DNA of 64,000 nucleotides from an uncultured Lentibacter sp. (GTDB taxonomy: Bacteria > Pseudomonadota > Alphaproteobacteria > Rhodobacterales > Rhodobacteraceae): NCBI GenBank assembly GCA_947497495.1, contig CANMGT010000004.1, positions 173,730-237,729 of the forward strand, written 5' to 3'. Positions 32,518-43,301 of the stretch are shown piece after piece. Made by a program: the position numbers and the translations under genes. Under the pieces are notes generated by a model. That model saw only the letters and a program-made list of their open reading frames with translations. It did no database searches and was not told the origin of the DNA. Every line of letters begins with the position of its first letter. Position 1 is the stretch's first letter.

Positions 32518-32922
32518 ATGTCGTCTCTTCCGCCCCGTTTTGACATAACCTCCGAGCAGATCGACGCTGTGATGAGCGCGTTTTACACCCGCATTCGCGC
32601 GCACGCGGTGCTCGGGCCGATCTTCGCCTCACGCATCAGCGACTGGCCAAAGCACGAAGCCAAAATCGGCGGGTTCTGGAAGAAAGCGATCCTGCATGAG
32701 CAAGGCTATGAGGGCAATCCGATGATGGTTCACCTCGGAATTCCCGAAATGCGCGCCGAGCACTTTGACCATTGGCTGGCGCTGTTTGACGAGGTCTTGA
32801 CGCAAAAACTGCCCGCGCCTTCCGCCGCCAGCTTTTCTGCCCTCGCCCACCGGATCGGGCGCGGATTGCGCCTCGGCATAGCCGATCGCGACCGCCCCAA
32901 AGGCTCAGTCCCGATCTTCTGA
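32518..32922 (+). CDS. Group III truncated haemoglobin-like protein
   Basis: FYTRIRAHAVLGPIF, WPKHEAKIGGFWKKAIL, HLGIPEMRAEHFDHWLALFDEVL as in trHb3. Confidence 0.85.
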   Translation: MSSLPPRFDITSEQIDAVMSAFYTRIRAHAVLGPIFASRISDWPKHEAKIGGFWKKAILHEQGYEGNPMMVHLGIPEMRAEHFDHWLALFDEVLTQKLPAPSAASFSALAHRIGRGLRLGIADRDRPKGSVPIF

Positions 32923-35751
32923 AAGCTCAGGCTCTGCAGCCGCGCCCTTTTCCCATTGCGCCGTCATCAGGCGGTTGACCCAGGTCAGCCCCAAAAGCGC
33001 AAGGCCCAGCCCCATAAACGAGAACACGCGCGTCAGGCCCGAAAGCCCTGACATATCGACAAGGAACACCTTGGCGATCGTCACCGCAACCAGCCCCATC
33101 GCGATTTTGCGCAGCGTGACAGAGCGGCGCGAGAAGGCCAGCATCAGCAAAAGCCCCGCGCCGACAAGCATAGCCACCGTGTAGGCGTAAAGCTCGCCGT
33201 CCGTGACTCCATAAACCGACAGATCGCGCCCGCGAAACAGACGACGGATTTCAAACGCTACATATGTCACGCCATAAAAGCTCGCAAAAATCACCAGCAC
33301 TTTGCGCCGCATCCCGTCCGGTTTGGTAAACTTCCAAGCCGCCAAGGCAAACAGCGCGGCGACAGGCAGATACGCCAGCGCAAGGCTGTCAAACAGGATC
33401 GGGCCCGCGACTTTTTCACTGCTCATAAAGCCGCCCATCAACGGGTTAAACACAGTCGCCTGCGCCACCAGCGACAAGCCCGCCAGCAAGCCAAACAGCG
33501 CCATCAGCACATAGCGCACGCCGCGGTGCACTGCCAGTTCGGTGCCGCGCAAACGGTAAAGCTGCGCCAGCAAGGCCGCGCCCCAAAGCGTGGCCAACAA
33601 GCCCATGCCCCAATGGCTGAACATATTGTCTTCCAGCACCCGCGCGAACACGACCATGACGCCAGCAAGCGCCACAAGCATGCCCGTCGATTCAATCGCA
33701 AGCCGTGTAGACAGCCGCTCTTGGCCGTCAAGCAAAAGCCACGCCGCCGCAAGGAACCCCAAAACGCCGCCATAGGCCACAGCCGCCTCAAGCGCGCTGG
33801 ATTGCTCAACCGCCCAGTAAAGGCCCGGATCGGCGATCAGACGGTAGGTGATGACAGCCAGACCGAGCTGAACAAACCAGCCAAGCGCTGGCAGGTTGAT
33901 CCGCTTGTCCAGCACCACAATGCCAAGCACCATCGCGGCCAAGGCCAGCGACAGCGCGGTTTTTGACAGCACCAGAAACAACGCCATCGCGATCAGCGTC
34001 AAAGCAGCCAGAGCCATAAGCCCCGCGCGCGCCTTCACGGCCTCTCCGCCCGCCGCAACGGTGCGCTCGGCCAAAACCGTCATAAACGCCGCCAAGGCTA
34101 TCGCCGTAAGCGCCCAAGGGTAGGCACCAATGACCTGGCTCGCAGGCCACAAGAACTCAAGGATCAGAAAGCTTGCAGGCGCCAGCACTGCCGCCGAAAC
34201 CGCCCAAATCATTGGCTCGCCAGCACGCGCCGCGCCCAAGGCCGCCCCGCGCATCCGCCAGAACGCCAACAGCGACAGGAACGCGCCAAAGCCAACCAGC
34301 GTATAAAGGATGTAACCAACCTGCGGCGGATCAACCTCGGCACTGGTGCGCAGCCCTGTGGTCACTTCAGAAACAAGGTAGCTTCCGCCCTGCCCGAGCG
34401 CCAGCAACGCCAACAGAAAGCCAAGCGCGGGCGGCAACGGGTGGTCAAACAACGCAGGCGCACGCGCCATCCAGAGCGCCGCCCCAGAGGCGAGCACAAT
34501 AAGCGCGCCAAGGCCAAGCCACTCTTCGGCGACGTTGCCCGCCCCCATCAGCACAGCAAAGCTTGCGTAGGTTGCAAACAACAGCGCCCCTGCCGAAAGC
34601 CGTGTCGGAAATTCGGGGAATGTGGCCTCGCCTTTCGTGGCCATCAGAACGTCGCTCAAAGCCGCGCCTGCGTGGCTTGGCACAAGGCTGCGCTGCGGGA
34701 TGATAACCGCCGCCAGAGCCACCACAAAAGTAGAGCCAAGGAAATGCAACGCCCCTGTGTCGCCCACGAACAAGAGCCAGATCGCCGCAAAGCCAAGAAC
34801 CAGCCCCAGTACCGAAACCCAAGCCCAGCGCTTGATGGTGTCAATGCCCAGCGCCATGATCGCGATGAGCCCGAAGTAGTAATACAGAATGTCCGGCGCG
34901 CCTGCGCCTGTGCTCAAGGTGAAGGGCGCGGCCATCGCACCGATGACGCCGATCGCGGCCATGAACGGGCCATAAAACCAGCCCAGTATCATGGCAAAAA
35001 CAGACACAGCCACAAGCCCCGCAAGGGCAGTGTTGCTGCCAATCAGACCATAAAGCAGCTTGGCAGATAGCACGCCCGCAAACAGCGTGATAATGCCCGC
35101 GCCCGAAAGCGTTGAGGGCAAATACTGTGCCGCCCCTTCGCTTTCGTCGCCAAAGCGGCGGCGCATAACTTCGCCCGCAGCAACAAGCACAGCGCCGAAG
35201 CCAAGCGCCGCCATGACACGCCAGAACGGCGTCAGAACGCCATGCTCGACGCCGTATTGCACCATGAAAATACCCGCAAACGCGAGCGAGGCGGCCGCAA
35301 CCGCCAGCACCCAGTTTTCCTTCAGCCACGCGCTCAAGGCGGAAAATTTGCTGTCGTCAAACACAAAGGCTTTGGGCGGGCCGCTTTTGCGTTGCGACTC
35401 CAGCGCGCGGGCCTCGCGCACTGTCAAACCTTCGGTGCGCATCGCTGCAGCGGCGGGGTGCGCGTCAGGCCTTGGAGGGTCTTCCGAGGTAAGCGCCGCA
35501 GCTTTCTGAGGCGCTTCGGCCTTGGGCGTTTTCTGGGCAGGTGTCGCCCTATCCTCGCTTGCAGGCGCGTCGCTCGCAACCTCGCTCGCAGCATCACTGA
35601 CAGCCGCGCTCAAACGGCGGCTCAGCCCGTAGACTTCCTTCTCAAGCCGCCCGACTTGCGCCCGCAACCCCGACAGCGAAATCAACGCATATGGAATGCC
35701 GATAAAAATGAGCAGCCCGAAAATAACTGCCAGAACGATAAGACCATCCAT
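32905..35751 (-). CDS. DUF2339 family large polytopic membrane protein
   Basis: N-terminal TM + coiled coil followed by more than 20 hydrophobic segments, as in DUF2339 proteins. Confidence 0.85.
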   Translation of the reverse strand: MDGLIVLAVIFGLLIFIGIPYALISLSGLRAQVGRLEKEVYGLSRRLSAAVSDAASEVASDAPASEDRATPAQKTPKAEAPQKAAALTSEDPPRPDAHPAAAAMRTEGLTVREARALESQRKSGPPKAFVFDDSKFSALSAWLKENWVLAVAAASLAFAGIFMVQYGVEHGVLTPFWRVMAALGFGAVLVAAGEVMRRRFGDESEGAAQYLPSTLSGAGIITLFAGVLSAKLLYGLIGSNTALAGLVAVSVFAMILGWFYGPFMAAIGVIGAMAAPFTLSTGAGAPDILYYYFGLIAIMALGIDTIKRWAWVSVLGLVLGFAAIWLLFVGDTGALHFLGSTFVVALAAVIIPQRSLVPSHAGAALSDVLMATKGEATFPEFPTRLSAGALLFATYASFAVLMGAGNVAEEWLGLGALIVLASGAALWMARAPALFDHPLPPALGFLLALLALGQGGSYLVSEVTTGLRTSAEVDPPQVGYILYTLVGFGAFLSLLAFWRMRGAALGAARAGEPMIWAVSAAVLAPASFLILEFLWPASQVIGAYPWALTAIALAAFMTVLAERTVAAGGEAVKARAGLMALAALTLIAMALFLVLSKTALSLALAAMVLGIVVLDKRINLPALGWFVQLGLAVITYRLIADPGLYWAVEQSSALEAAVAYGGVLGFLAAAWLLLDGQERLSTRLAIESTGMLVALAGVMVVFARVLEDNMFSHWGMGLLATLWGAALLAQLYRLRGTELAVHRGVRYVLMALFGLLAGLSLVAQATVFNPLMGGFMSSEKVAGPILFDSLALAYLPVAALFALAAWKFTKPDGMRRKVLVIFASFYGVTYVAFEIRRLFRGRDLSVYGVTDGELYAYTVAMLVGAGLLLMLAFSRRSVTLRKIAMGLVAVTIAKVFLVDMSGLSGLTRVFSFMGLGLALLGLTWVNRLMTAQWEKGAAAEPELSEDRD

Positions 35752-35814
35752 GAGAATACCTAGCCAATAAAATCAGCCTCAGGCTAGGGCGCTTCGGCCC
35801 CTAGCGCAAGCGCG

Positions 35815-36816
35815 CTAGCCGCCGGATTTGCCGCCGCTGAACAGCCCTTTGAGGGCGCGTCCGACAAGCGCCGACACCGACGGGCGCGGCATGGCCTCAA
35901 ACGCCAGCGGGCGGCAAACGTCGATCGCGGCAACGCCCACACGTGCGGTCAGCGCGCCATTGATAACCCCCTCGCCGAAGCGGCGCGACAGCTTGGCCAA
36001 AACCCCGCCGCCCGCAAGGCTGCCGAGCATGTCGTCGCCCACCGCCACAGCGCCTGTCGCCACAAGATGCGTCATCACGGCCTTGACCAAACGCCAGTTG
36101 CCCAACATGCCCGAGCGGCCTCCGTAAACTTCGGCAATCCGGCGGATCATCCGGATGTTGGAGGTCAGCGCGACGGCCACATCAGCCAGCGCCAGCGGCA
36201 CGATAGCTGTCACCGTCGCGACTTGACGCGCGGCGGCCTCAACCTCTTTGATGGCCAGTGCATCAAGCGGGCCAAGCAACTCGCGCTCGCCCAACGCCAG
36301 CAGTGCGTCCGCATCAAGCTGATCTCCCGCGCGCTCTTCATAGCGCGCCATCGCCCACGACAGCTCATCGCGGTTTTTGTAAAGCTTAGTAAGCTGCGCC
36401 ATGGCCGCCTGCGCCTCAGGCAAAGCGCCCGAGGTCAAGGCCTGCTCGGCAGCCAGCTTCACTGTGTCGAGCCGCTTAAGGCGCGCAAAGGCCGCCAACT
36501 CGCGCAGCGTGACCACGAGCAAAACCAGCAAAATCGCTGCGATGAGGCCCGTCACGGTATAGCCCAGTATCGGCGAGCGCGCGATCAGACCCATGGCAAA
36601 GTCCCACGCCGCGACAGAGACAACAGCCACCAGCAAAGCGCCTGTCAGCGACCAGAACCAGCGCGTCAGACGCGACGGCTTGCGCGCCGCCAAAGTGATC
36701 GCGGCTTGCATCGCCTGACCCTGCGGCGCGGCAATCTCAGGAACCGGCGGCGCGTCTGCAGGGCTTTGCTGCACGGTCTCGCTCTCAAGGTCTATCAATA
36801 CGGGCGTTTTGCTCAT
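35815..36816 (-). CDS. TIGR01620 / YcjF-like membrane protein
   Basis: Two TM segments, C-terminal GRSGMLGNWRLVKAVMTHLVATGAVAVGDDML; follows ycjX-like gene. Confidence 0.85.
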   Translation of the reverse strand: MSKTPVLIDLESETVQQSPADAPPVPEIAAPQGQAMQAAITLAARKPSRLTRWFWSLTGALLVAVVSVAAWDFAMGLIARSPILGYTVTGLIAAILLVLLVVTLRELAAFARLKRLDTVKLAAEQALTSGALPEAQAAMAQLTKLYKNRDELSWAMARYEERAGDQLDADALLALGERELLGPLDALAIKEVEAAARQVATVTAIVPLALADVAVALTSNIRMIRRIAEVYGGRSGMLGNWRLVKAVMTHLVATGAVAVGDDMLGSLAGGGVLAKLSRRFGEGVINGALTARVGVAAIDVCRPLAFEAMPRPSVSALVGRALKGLFSGGKSGG

Positions 36817-37244
36817 CGGCTTGGCCTCTCCCATTTCATCAGAACGTCAGGAACGCCCTCGTCATTGCCCTCACCGCCCGTCAGACGTATTTCGCGAAAG
36901 CCTTGCCCCGCGTAAAACCGCCGCGCGCCTGCGTTGGCTTGTGCCGTCCACAGCTCTAGCCGCTCGATGGCGTCCATCGCCTCGCGCACAAGCCGCGCGC
37001 CTGCGCCACGCCCCCGCCACTGCGGCTCGGTGTAAAGCGCGTGAATACGGACCCCGTCGCGGGCGATAAAGGCGCGCACCCGCCCCGCCTCGCGCCAGAC
37101 ATGTACCTTGCCACGGACAATAAGCTTGCCCAAAGCCCATGCGTCTTCATCGCGCCTGCGGGCGAGGGGCGCTTGGCGCGTGTCTGCCCAAAGGATGGCC
37201 AGCAACCGCGGCAACTGCCACAGCCGTGCGCGCGCAAGGCTCAT
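36813..37244 (-). CDS. GNAT family N-acetyltransferase
   Basis: LYTEPQWRGRGAGARLVREAMD acetyl-CoA binding motif; NAGARRFYAGQGF. Confidence 0.85.
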   Translation of the reverse strand: MSLARARLWQLPRLLAILWADTRQAPLARRRDEDAWALGKLIVRGKVHVWREAGRVRAFIARDGVRIHALYTEPQWRGRGAGARLVREAMDAIERLELWTAQANAGARRFYAGQGFREIRLTGGEGNDEGVPDVLMKWERPSR

Positions 37245-38650
37245 AACTTGTCTCCGAGCAAAAACTCGGCGGCGCGATCAAGCCTGATGTGCGGCGGCCC
37301 GTCACCGGGCTTGAGCTCAAGCACAGAAGGCGCAAACTCCATGATCTGATAATCTGCATCAAGCCACGCCTGCGCGCCCGCCCGCGCCGGAGCGAGCAGC
37401 TTGGAGGGGTCACTCGGCAACTCGCCCGCATAGAACGCCGCCCGCCGTCCCGTGCTCAGGAGCGTGCCGCGCACACAGGGCAGATCCCGTCCGTCGTGCG
37501 CCAAAGTGTCTTCAACCGTCGCCCGCAAACTGGCCAAAGCCAGCGCCCGCGTGTCAGCCCCCGCGAAGCCTGCCCTGTCAGAAGCCGCCCGCACCATCGC
37601 CTCGACAATCGCTGTCAGTTTGGCGTGCTCCGTGTGGTGCAGATGGTCAGCCTTGGTGGCCGCAAAGAGAATTTTCTCGACCCGCTTGCCCATAAACAAC
37701 CGGCTCAGAAAAGCGTTCTGCCCCGGCTTGAAGGCGCCCAGAATGTCGCCCATCGCGCGGCGCATATCTTCCAGCGCAGCAGGGCCTTTATGGATCGCGC
37801 CGAGCGCGTCGAGCAAAACAACCTGACGGTCTATTTTCGAGAAGTGATCACGGAAAAACGGCGCAACCACGCGCGACTTATACGCTTCAAAGCGCCGCTC
37901 CATCTCGCGCAAAAGCGAGCGGCGGCCAGCACCCGCTGCGGGCCTGAGCGGCGCGAACGTCAGCACCGGCGAGCCGGCCATTTCTCCGGGCAGCAAAAAG
38001 CGCCCGGGCGAGCAGTCGTAATAGCCCGCATCGCGCGCGGCCGTCAGATAGCCCGTGAAAGCAGCCGCCAGCGCTTGCGCGCTAGGCTCGTCTAGCGCGG
38101 CAGCCCCATCGGCAGCCTGAGCGGCCTTCAAAAACTCAGCCGCCTCCTCGCGCGGCGCTATGCGCTCGAATACCTCGGCCGACCACTCGCCATAACTTTT
38201 GCCCATCAGGCCCAGATCAAGCAGCCACTCGCCCGGATAATCAACGATGTCGATATGCACGACGCGCGCGCCCTGAAACCCTGCCAGCAGGCCCGAAGGC
38301 TTGACCCGCAACGAGATCCGCAACTCGCTGACAGCGCGGGTTGAACTGGGCCAATGCGGCGCCGGGCCAGTCAAAGCGGCAAGATGCTCTTCAAAGGCAA
38401 AGCGCGGCACCGTGTCATCAGGCTGGGGCTGCAAAAACGCCGCCTCGATGCGGCTACTCGCTGCAAGCCCCTGCATGCGCCCGCGATCCAGAAGGTTGGC
38501 AACAAGCGAGGTGATAAACACCGTCTTGCCAGCCCGCGCAAGGCCCGTGACGCCAAGACGAATAACAGGCTCGAAAAACGTTTCAGACACCGTGTCTGTT
38601 ACGTTCTCGACTTGCCGTGTGATACTGTCTGCGATGGCTGAAATCACCAA
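37241..38650 (-). CDS. ycjX: YcjX family P-loop protein
   Basis: GVTGLARAGKTVFITSLVANLL Walker A; DYPGEWLLDLGLM; KADHLHHTEH. Confidence 0.9.
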   Translation of the reverse strand: MVISAIADSITRQVENVTDTVSETFFEPVIRLGVTGLARAGKTVFITSLVANLLDRGRMQGLAASSRIEAAFLQPQPDDTVPRFAFEEHLAALTGPAPHWPSSTRAVSELRISLRVKPSGLLAGFQGARVVHIDIVDYPGEWLLDLGLMGKSYGEWSAEVFERIAPREEAAEFLKAAQAADGAAALDEPSAQALAAAFTGYLTAARDAGYYDCSPGRFLLPGEMAGSPVLTFAPLRPAAGAGRRSLLREMERRFEAYKSRVVAPFFRDHFSKIDRQVVLLDALGAIHKGPAALEDMRRAMGDILGAFKPGQNAFLSRLFMGKRVEKILFAATKADHLHHTEHAKLTAIVEAMVRAASDRAGFAGADTRALALASLRATVEDTLAHDGRDLPCVRGTLLSTGRRAAFYAGELPSDPSKLLAPARAGAQAWLDADYQIMEFAPSVLELKPGDGPPHIRLDRAAEFLLGDKL

Positions 38651-38775
38651 AACGCCGCCCCCGATTACCTGTTCTTACTCCTAAGATAGTCAGCAAAGCG
38701 CCCGCCCGCCAGAGGGGAGCTTTCATCAATGCTTCCCCGCTTGTGGCAGGGCGCGCATAGCGCTATGCAGCGGAC

Positions 38776-39543
38776 ATGCCCAGATATGCTCTCAAAGTCG
38801 AATACCACGGCGCGCCATACGTTGGCTGGCAACGCCAGATAGGCCTGCACACCGTACAAGGTTGCCTCGAGGCCGCCTTGGCCAAACTCGAAAAGCGCGA
38901 GCACAAAATTGTCGCCGCCGGACGCACAGACGCGGGCGTTCACGCGCTTGCACAGGTCTGCCACTGCGACATGGAAGGCGAATGGGACGGCTTTCGCCTA
39001 AGCGAAGCGCTGAACTTCCACCTCAAACCTGAGCCCATCGCTGTTGTCGCTGTCGCCCGCGTGGCCGACGACTGGCACGCACGCTTTTCAGCCCTTGAAC
39101 GGCGTTACTTTTTCCGCCTGCTCGCGCGCCGCGCGCCCGTGACTCACGACAGAGGGCTTGTCTGGCAAGTCAAAGGCAAACTAGACATCGAAGCCATGCG
39201 CGCCGGGGCCGAACACCTGATCGGCCACCACGATTTCACAACCTTCCGCTCGACGATCTGCCAAGCCAAAAGCCCGATGAAAACGCTTGATGAGATTACC
39301 ATCAGCGAACACCCTGTGGCCGCCGGCGCGGAATTTCACTTCAAGCTGCGCGCGCGCTCTTTCCTGCACAACCAAGTGCGCTCGATCGTTGGAACACTGG
39401 AGCGCGTCGGCGCGGGCACATGGGAGCCGGATTTTGTGAAAACCGCGCTCCAAACCCGTGACCGCGCGGCTTGCGGGCCAGTTTGCGCTCCTGAAGGACT
39501 CTACTTGGCGGGCGTTGGCTACCCGGAAGATCCGTTTGCTTAA
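38776..39543 (+). CDS. truA: tRNA pseudouridine synthase A
   Basis: [31 protein letters not shown] catalytic Asp motif, [15 protein letters not shown]. Confidence 0.95.
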   Translation: MPRYALKVEYHGAPYVGWQRQIGLHTVQGCLEAALAKLEKREHKIVAAGRTDAGVHALAQVCHCDMEGEWDGFRLSEALNFHLKPEPIAVVAVARVADDWHARFSALERRYFFRLLARRAPVTHDRGLVWQVKGKLDIEAMRAGAEHLIGHHDFTTFRSTICQAKSPMKTLDEITISEHPVAAGAEFHFKLRARSFLHNQVRSIVGTLERVGAGTWEPDFVKTALQTRDRAACGPVCAPEGLYLAGVGYPEDPFA

Positions 39544-39550
39544 GTCTTGG

Positions 39551-39660
39551 TTTCGAATTTACTTCGCAAATCCGACCGCCTGGGGGCCGGCCCCCAGACA
39601 CAGGCTAGGCTGGGGGCCAGCCCCCAGACCCCCGGAGTATTTCTGTCAAGAAAAAGCCTG
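39551..39660 (+). repeat. Gene-end modular repeat, copy 2 (GC hairpin duplicated)
   Basis: GAATTTACTTCGCAAATCCGAC + two GC hairpins (CTGGGGGCCGGCCCCCAG, CTGGGGGCCAGCCCCCAG) + CCCCCGGAGTATTTCTGTCAAGAAAA. Confidence 0.75.
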
Positions 39661-39671
39661 ACAGACTACCC

Positions 39672-39750
39672 TGTCTCTTCTCTTTGCTCCAAATATCCTC
39701 AGGGGATGAATGCCGAAGGCAGAAGGGGCGTGAGCGCCCCTTACCTAAAG
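39672..39750 (-). repeat. Gene-end modular repeat, copy 4, opposite orientation to copy 2
   Basis: Minus strand: AAGGGGCGCTCACGCCCCTT + TGCCTTCGGCA + CCCCTGAGGATATTTGGAGCAAAGAGAAG. Confidence 0.65.
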
Positions 39751-39789
39751 AATAGAGTATGCGCATTTGCGCATTCCGTTTGGGAAGGC

Positions 39790-40293
39790 CTAGGCTTTGC
39801 GCGCCAGACGTTCTTCGAGAACCTCAAATGGCACGCCAGGTTCGTCTTTTGCCCCACGGATCACCAGCGAGGTTTTCACACTTGCCACATTGTCGGCCGC
39901 TGTCAGGTCTTCCGTCAGAAAGCTCTGGAATGTCGACAGATCAGGGGCGACGCATTTCAAGATGAAGTCGACTTCGCCATTGAGCATATGGCACTCTCGA
40001 ACCAGCGGCCAAGCGTTGCAGCGCGCTTCAAATGCCGACAGGTCAGCTTCTGCCTGGCTCATAAGCCCAACCATCGCGAAGACTTGCACTTCAAAGCCAA
40101 GTTCACGCGGGTTAACCTCGGCGTGGTAGCCGCGAATAAAGCCGGCCTCTTCCAGAGTGCGCACACGGCGCAGGCAGGGTGGCGCCGAAATGCCGACTCG
40201 CTTGGCAAGTTCTACGTTCGTCATACGCCCATCGGCCTGAAGCTCGGCCAAAATCTTGCGGTCAATCTCATCGAGGCGAGTCACGGGCATCAT
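39790..40293 (-). CDS. Lrp/AsnC family transcriptional regulator
   Basis: LDEIDRKILAELQADGRMTNVELAKRVGISAPPCLRRVRTLEEAGFIRGYHAEV HTH; RAM domain. Confidence 0.93.
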   Translation of the reverse strand: MMPVTRLDEIDRKILAELQADGRMTNVELAKRVGISAPPCLRRVRTLEEAGFIRGYHAEVNPRELGFEVQVFAMVGLMSQAEADLSAFEARCNAWPLVRECHMLNGEVDFILKCVAPDLSTFQSFLTEDLTAADNVASVKTSLVIRGAKDEPGVPFEVLEERLARKA

Positions 40294-40464
40294 TTGCTCC
40301 CAAAAGAATGCAGAAGTTTTACTCCATATGCCGCAGGCGCAATAATATTACAAGAGCGCGCAAGATGATTAAACTTTCGCGAAAGTGCAGCCTTGGTCTT
40401 TTAAACGCGCCCTTGCAGCGTTATATCGCGAAACGGAGATATTTCGCTGCATTTGGGGGCCAAA

Positions 40465-41406
40465 ATGGCTGAGACACGTCACACTAAAGTTCTGATCATC
40501 GGCTCCGGCCCAGCAGGTTACACCGCCGGTGTTTACGCCAGCCGCGCCATGCTTGAGCCGCTTCTCGTGCAGGGCCTCGAGCCGGGCGGGCAGCTGACAA
40601 CCACAACGGAAGTGGAAAACTGGCCTGGTCACACCGAAGTTCAGGGCCCAGACCTGATGATGCAAATGGAAGCCCACGCGCGCGCCATGGGCACCGAAAT
40701 CATCGGCGACATCATCACCGATCTTGACCTGTCCGAACGCCCATTCAAAGCCAAGGGCGACAGCGGCACGCTCTACACTTGTGACGCGGTTATTCTCGCC
40801 ACTGGCGCGCGCGCCAAATGGCTTGGCCTGCCAACGGAAGAAAAGTTCAAAGGCTTCGGCGTGTCGGCCTGCGCCACATGCGACGGCTTCTTTTACCGCG
40901 GTCAGGAAATCGTTGTTGTGGGCGGCGGCAACACGGCCGTTGAGGAAGCGCTCTTCCTCACCAACTTCGCCAGCAAGGTTACGCTCATTCACCGCCGCGA
41001 CGAGCTTCGCTCTGAGAAAATCCTCGAAGACCGGCTGATGAAGAACGACAAGATCGTTCCGCTCTGGTTCCACGAGATCGATGAAGTCTACGGCACCGAC
41101 ATGCCGCTCGGCGTTGAAGGCGTGAAGGCCAAGAACGTCAAGACAGGCGAAATCACAGATATCCCCTGCAAGGGCGTGTTCATAGCCATCGGCCACGCGC
41201 CGGCAAACGAGCTGGTCAAAGATACGCTAGAGACGCACATGGGCGGCTATGTTGTCACCAAGCCTGACAGCACCGAAACCTCGATCCCCGGTGTTTTCGC
41301 CGCGGGTGATCTCACCGATCACAAGTATCGCCAAGCCGTTACCTCAGCCGGTATGGGCTGCATGGCCGCCCTCGAAGCCGAGCGTTTCCTGGCCGAACAG
41401 GACTAA
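40465..41406 (+). CDS. trxB: Thioredoxin-disulfide reductase
   Basis: [31 protein letters not shown] redox Cxx[11 protein letters not shown]. Confidence 0.96.
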   Translation: MAETRHTKVLIIGSGPAGYTAGVYASRAMLEPLLVQGLEPGGQLTTTTEVENWPGHTEVQGPDLMMQMEAHARAMGTEIIGDIITDLDLSERPFKAKGDSGTLYTCDAVILATGARAKWLGLPTEEKFKGFGVSACATCDGFFYRGQEIVVVGGGNTAVEEALFLTNFASKVTLIHRRDELRSEKILEDRLMKNDKIVPLWFHEIDEVYGTDMPLGVEGVKAKNVKTGEITDIPCKGVFIAIGHAPANELVKDTLETHMGGYVVTKPDSTETSIPGVFAAGDLTDHKYRQAVTSAGMGCMAALEAERFLAEQD

Positions 41407-43232
41407 TCGTCAATCCGCCGGAAACCGCCCTTATCGGCACTGTCGGCAAAGCGTGCATATATCTTAAGCGCGGTTGAAATCTCGCGGGGCCTCGGCTCTG
41501 CGGGCTGCCAGCTCGCCTTGGCCGCGCGCCGCTCCACCAGCTCTTCGTCGCTCACCAAAACCGAGATCCGTCGCGCCTTGATGTCAACTTCAACTTCGTC
41601 ACCATCCTCGATCAGCCCAATCGGGCCCTGACCCGCGGCCTCTGGCGAGACATGGCCAATGCTCAGGCCAGCCGTCGCGCCCGAGAAGCGCCCGTCGGTG
41701 ATCAGAGCGCAGTTTTCGGCCAGCTTCTGCGTCTTCAGGCTCATCGTCGGCTTGAGCATCTCCTGCATGCCCGGCCCGCCCTTTGGCCCCTCATAGCGGA
41801 TGATCACAGCACTCTGTGGCGCCACATGCCCCGCATCAATTGCCGCCAATGCTGCCTCTTGGTCGTCAAACACCCGCGCGGTGCCGCGCCATTGGCGCAT
41901 GGCCTCCGGCACAGCCCCCGTCTTCACAATGCAACCGTTGGGCGCGATATTGCCAAACAGCACGGCCAGGCCGCCCTCTTCCGAGTAGGCGTTGCTCATG
42001 TCTCGAATACAGCCGCCTGCGCGGTCAACATCCAGCTCGCGCCAGCGCATGTCTTGCCCGTACGGCGTGATCGTGCGCCGCCCGCCCGGCGCTGCGCGGT
42101 AAAACTCGCTCACAGCCGCCTCCGCACTCTGCATGACATCCCACTGCGCCAGCACCTCGCCCATAGGTTTGCCCGACACGGTGTTGCAACTCAAGTCCAG
42201 CAACTGCCCACGCTGCAACTCGCCCATCACGCCCATGATTCCGCCTGCGCGGTGCACATCTTCCATGTAGTAATCCGGCGTCGCAGGCGAGACTTTGCAC
42301 AGGTGCGGCACCTGCCGGCTGAGGCGGTCAATATCGGCCATGGTAAAGTCCACGCCCGCCTCCGCCGCCATCGCCAGAAGGTGCAGAATCGTGTTGGTCG
42401 AGCCGCCCATGGCGACATCAACTTTCATTGCGTTCTCAAAGGCTTCGCGCGTTGCAATGGCGCGTGGCAGCACATCATCTCGGCCTTCGAAGTAATACTC
42501 GTGCGCCAGCTCGACTACCCGCCGCGCCGCCCGCTGAAACAGCCCCTTGCGGTCGGCATGTGTCGCCAAAAGCGAGCCATTGCCAGGAAGCGCCAGCCCG
42601 ATAGCCTCCGCCAGACAGTTCATCGAATTGGCGGTAAACATCCCCGAACACGAGCCGCACGTCGGGCAAGCGTTCTGTTCGATTTCCAAAGCGCTCTCGG
42701 CTTGCTCGGGGTCAAACGCAGCCACATAGGCCTCGATCGGATCAACCCGCCGCTCACTTGCAGGAATGCCGGGCAAACGCCCCGCCTCCATCGGTCCGCC
42801 GCTGACATAAATCACCGGAATATTGAGCCGCAAACCCGCCATCAACATCCCCGGAGTGATCTTGTCACAATTGCTCAAACAGATCAGCGCATCTACGCAA
42901 TGCGCGCGGCACATATACTCGATGCTATCAGCGATCAGGTCGCGTGAGGGCAGGCTGTAAAGCATCCCCTCATGGCCCATGGCAATGCCGTCATCAATCG
43001 CGATGGTGCTGAACTCGCGCGCTATCCCGCCTGCCTGCCATATCTCGTCGCAGACAAGCCGGCCCACTTCGGCCAAATGCACATGCCCCGGCACAAATTC
43101 GGTAAACGAGTTCGCAACGGCGATCACCGGCTTGCCAAAATCTTCAGCCGCCACGCCCCCCGCCATCCAGAGCGAGCGCGCCGCCGCCGCTGTCTTTCCC
43201 TCGGTAACTTTCGCTGATCTCAACGGCCGCAT
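41403..43232 (-). CDS. ilvD: Dihydroxy-acid dehydratase
   Basis: [56 protein letters not shown]. Confidence 0.96.
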   Translation of the reverse strand: MRPLRSAKVTEGKTAAAARSLWMAGGVAAEDFGKPVIAVANSFTEFVPGHVHLAEVGRLVCDEIWQAGGIAREFSTIAIDDGIAMGHEGMLYSLPSRDLIADSIEYMCRAHCVDALICLSNCDKITPGMLMAGLRLNIPVIYVSGGPMEAGRLPGIPASERRVDPIEAYVAAFDPEQAESALEIEQNACPTCGSCSGMFTANSMNCLAEAIGLALPGNGSLLATHADRKGLFQRAARRVVELAHEYYFEGRDDVLPRAIATREAFENAMKVDVAMGGSTNTILHLLAMAAEAGVDFTMADIDRLSRQVPHLCKVSPATPDYYMEDVHRAGGIMGVMGELQRGQLLDLSCNTVSGKPMGEVLAQWDVMQSAEAAVSEFYRAAPGGRRTITPYGQDMRWRELDVDRAGGCIRDMSNAYSEEGGLAVLFGNIAPNGCIVKTGAVPEAMRQWRGTARVFDDQEAALAAIDAGHVAPQSAVIIRYEGPKGGPGMQEMLKPTMSLKTQKLAENCALITDGRFSGATAGLSIGHVSPEAAGQGPIGLIEDGDEVEVDIKARRISVLVSDEELVERRAAKASWQPAEPRPREISTALKIYARFADSADKGGFRRIDD

Positions 43233-43301
43233 GTGCTTTCTCCCTTTGCCTGCAAGCAAAGCACAAAGCCCCCGACGCCCCAAACAGTTTTTCCAGAAAC
43301 G

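Noticed and set aside
41652-42947. 431-aa ORF on the + strand
   Set aside because: Entirely antisense to ilvD; His/Arg-rich composition typical of the shadow frame of a GC-rich gene
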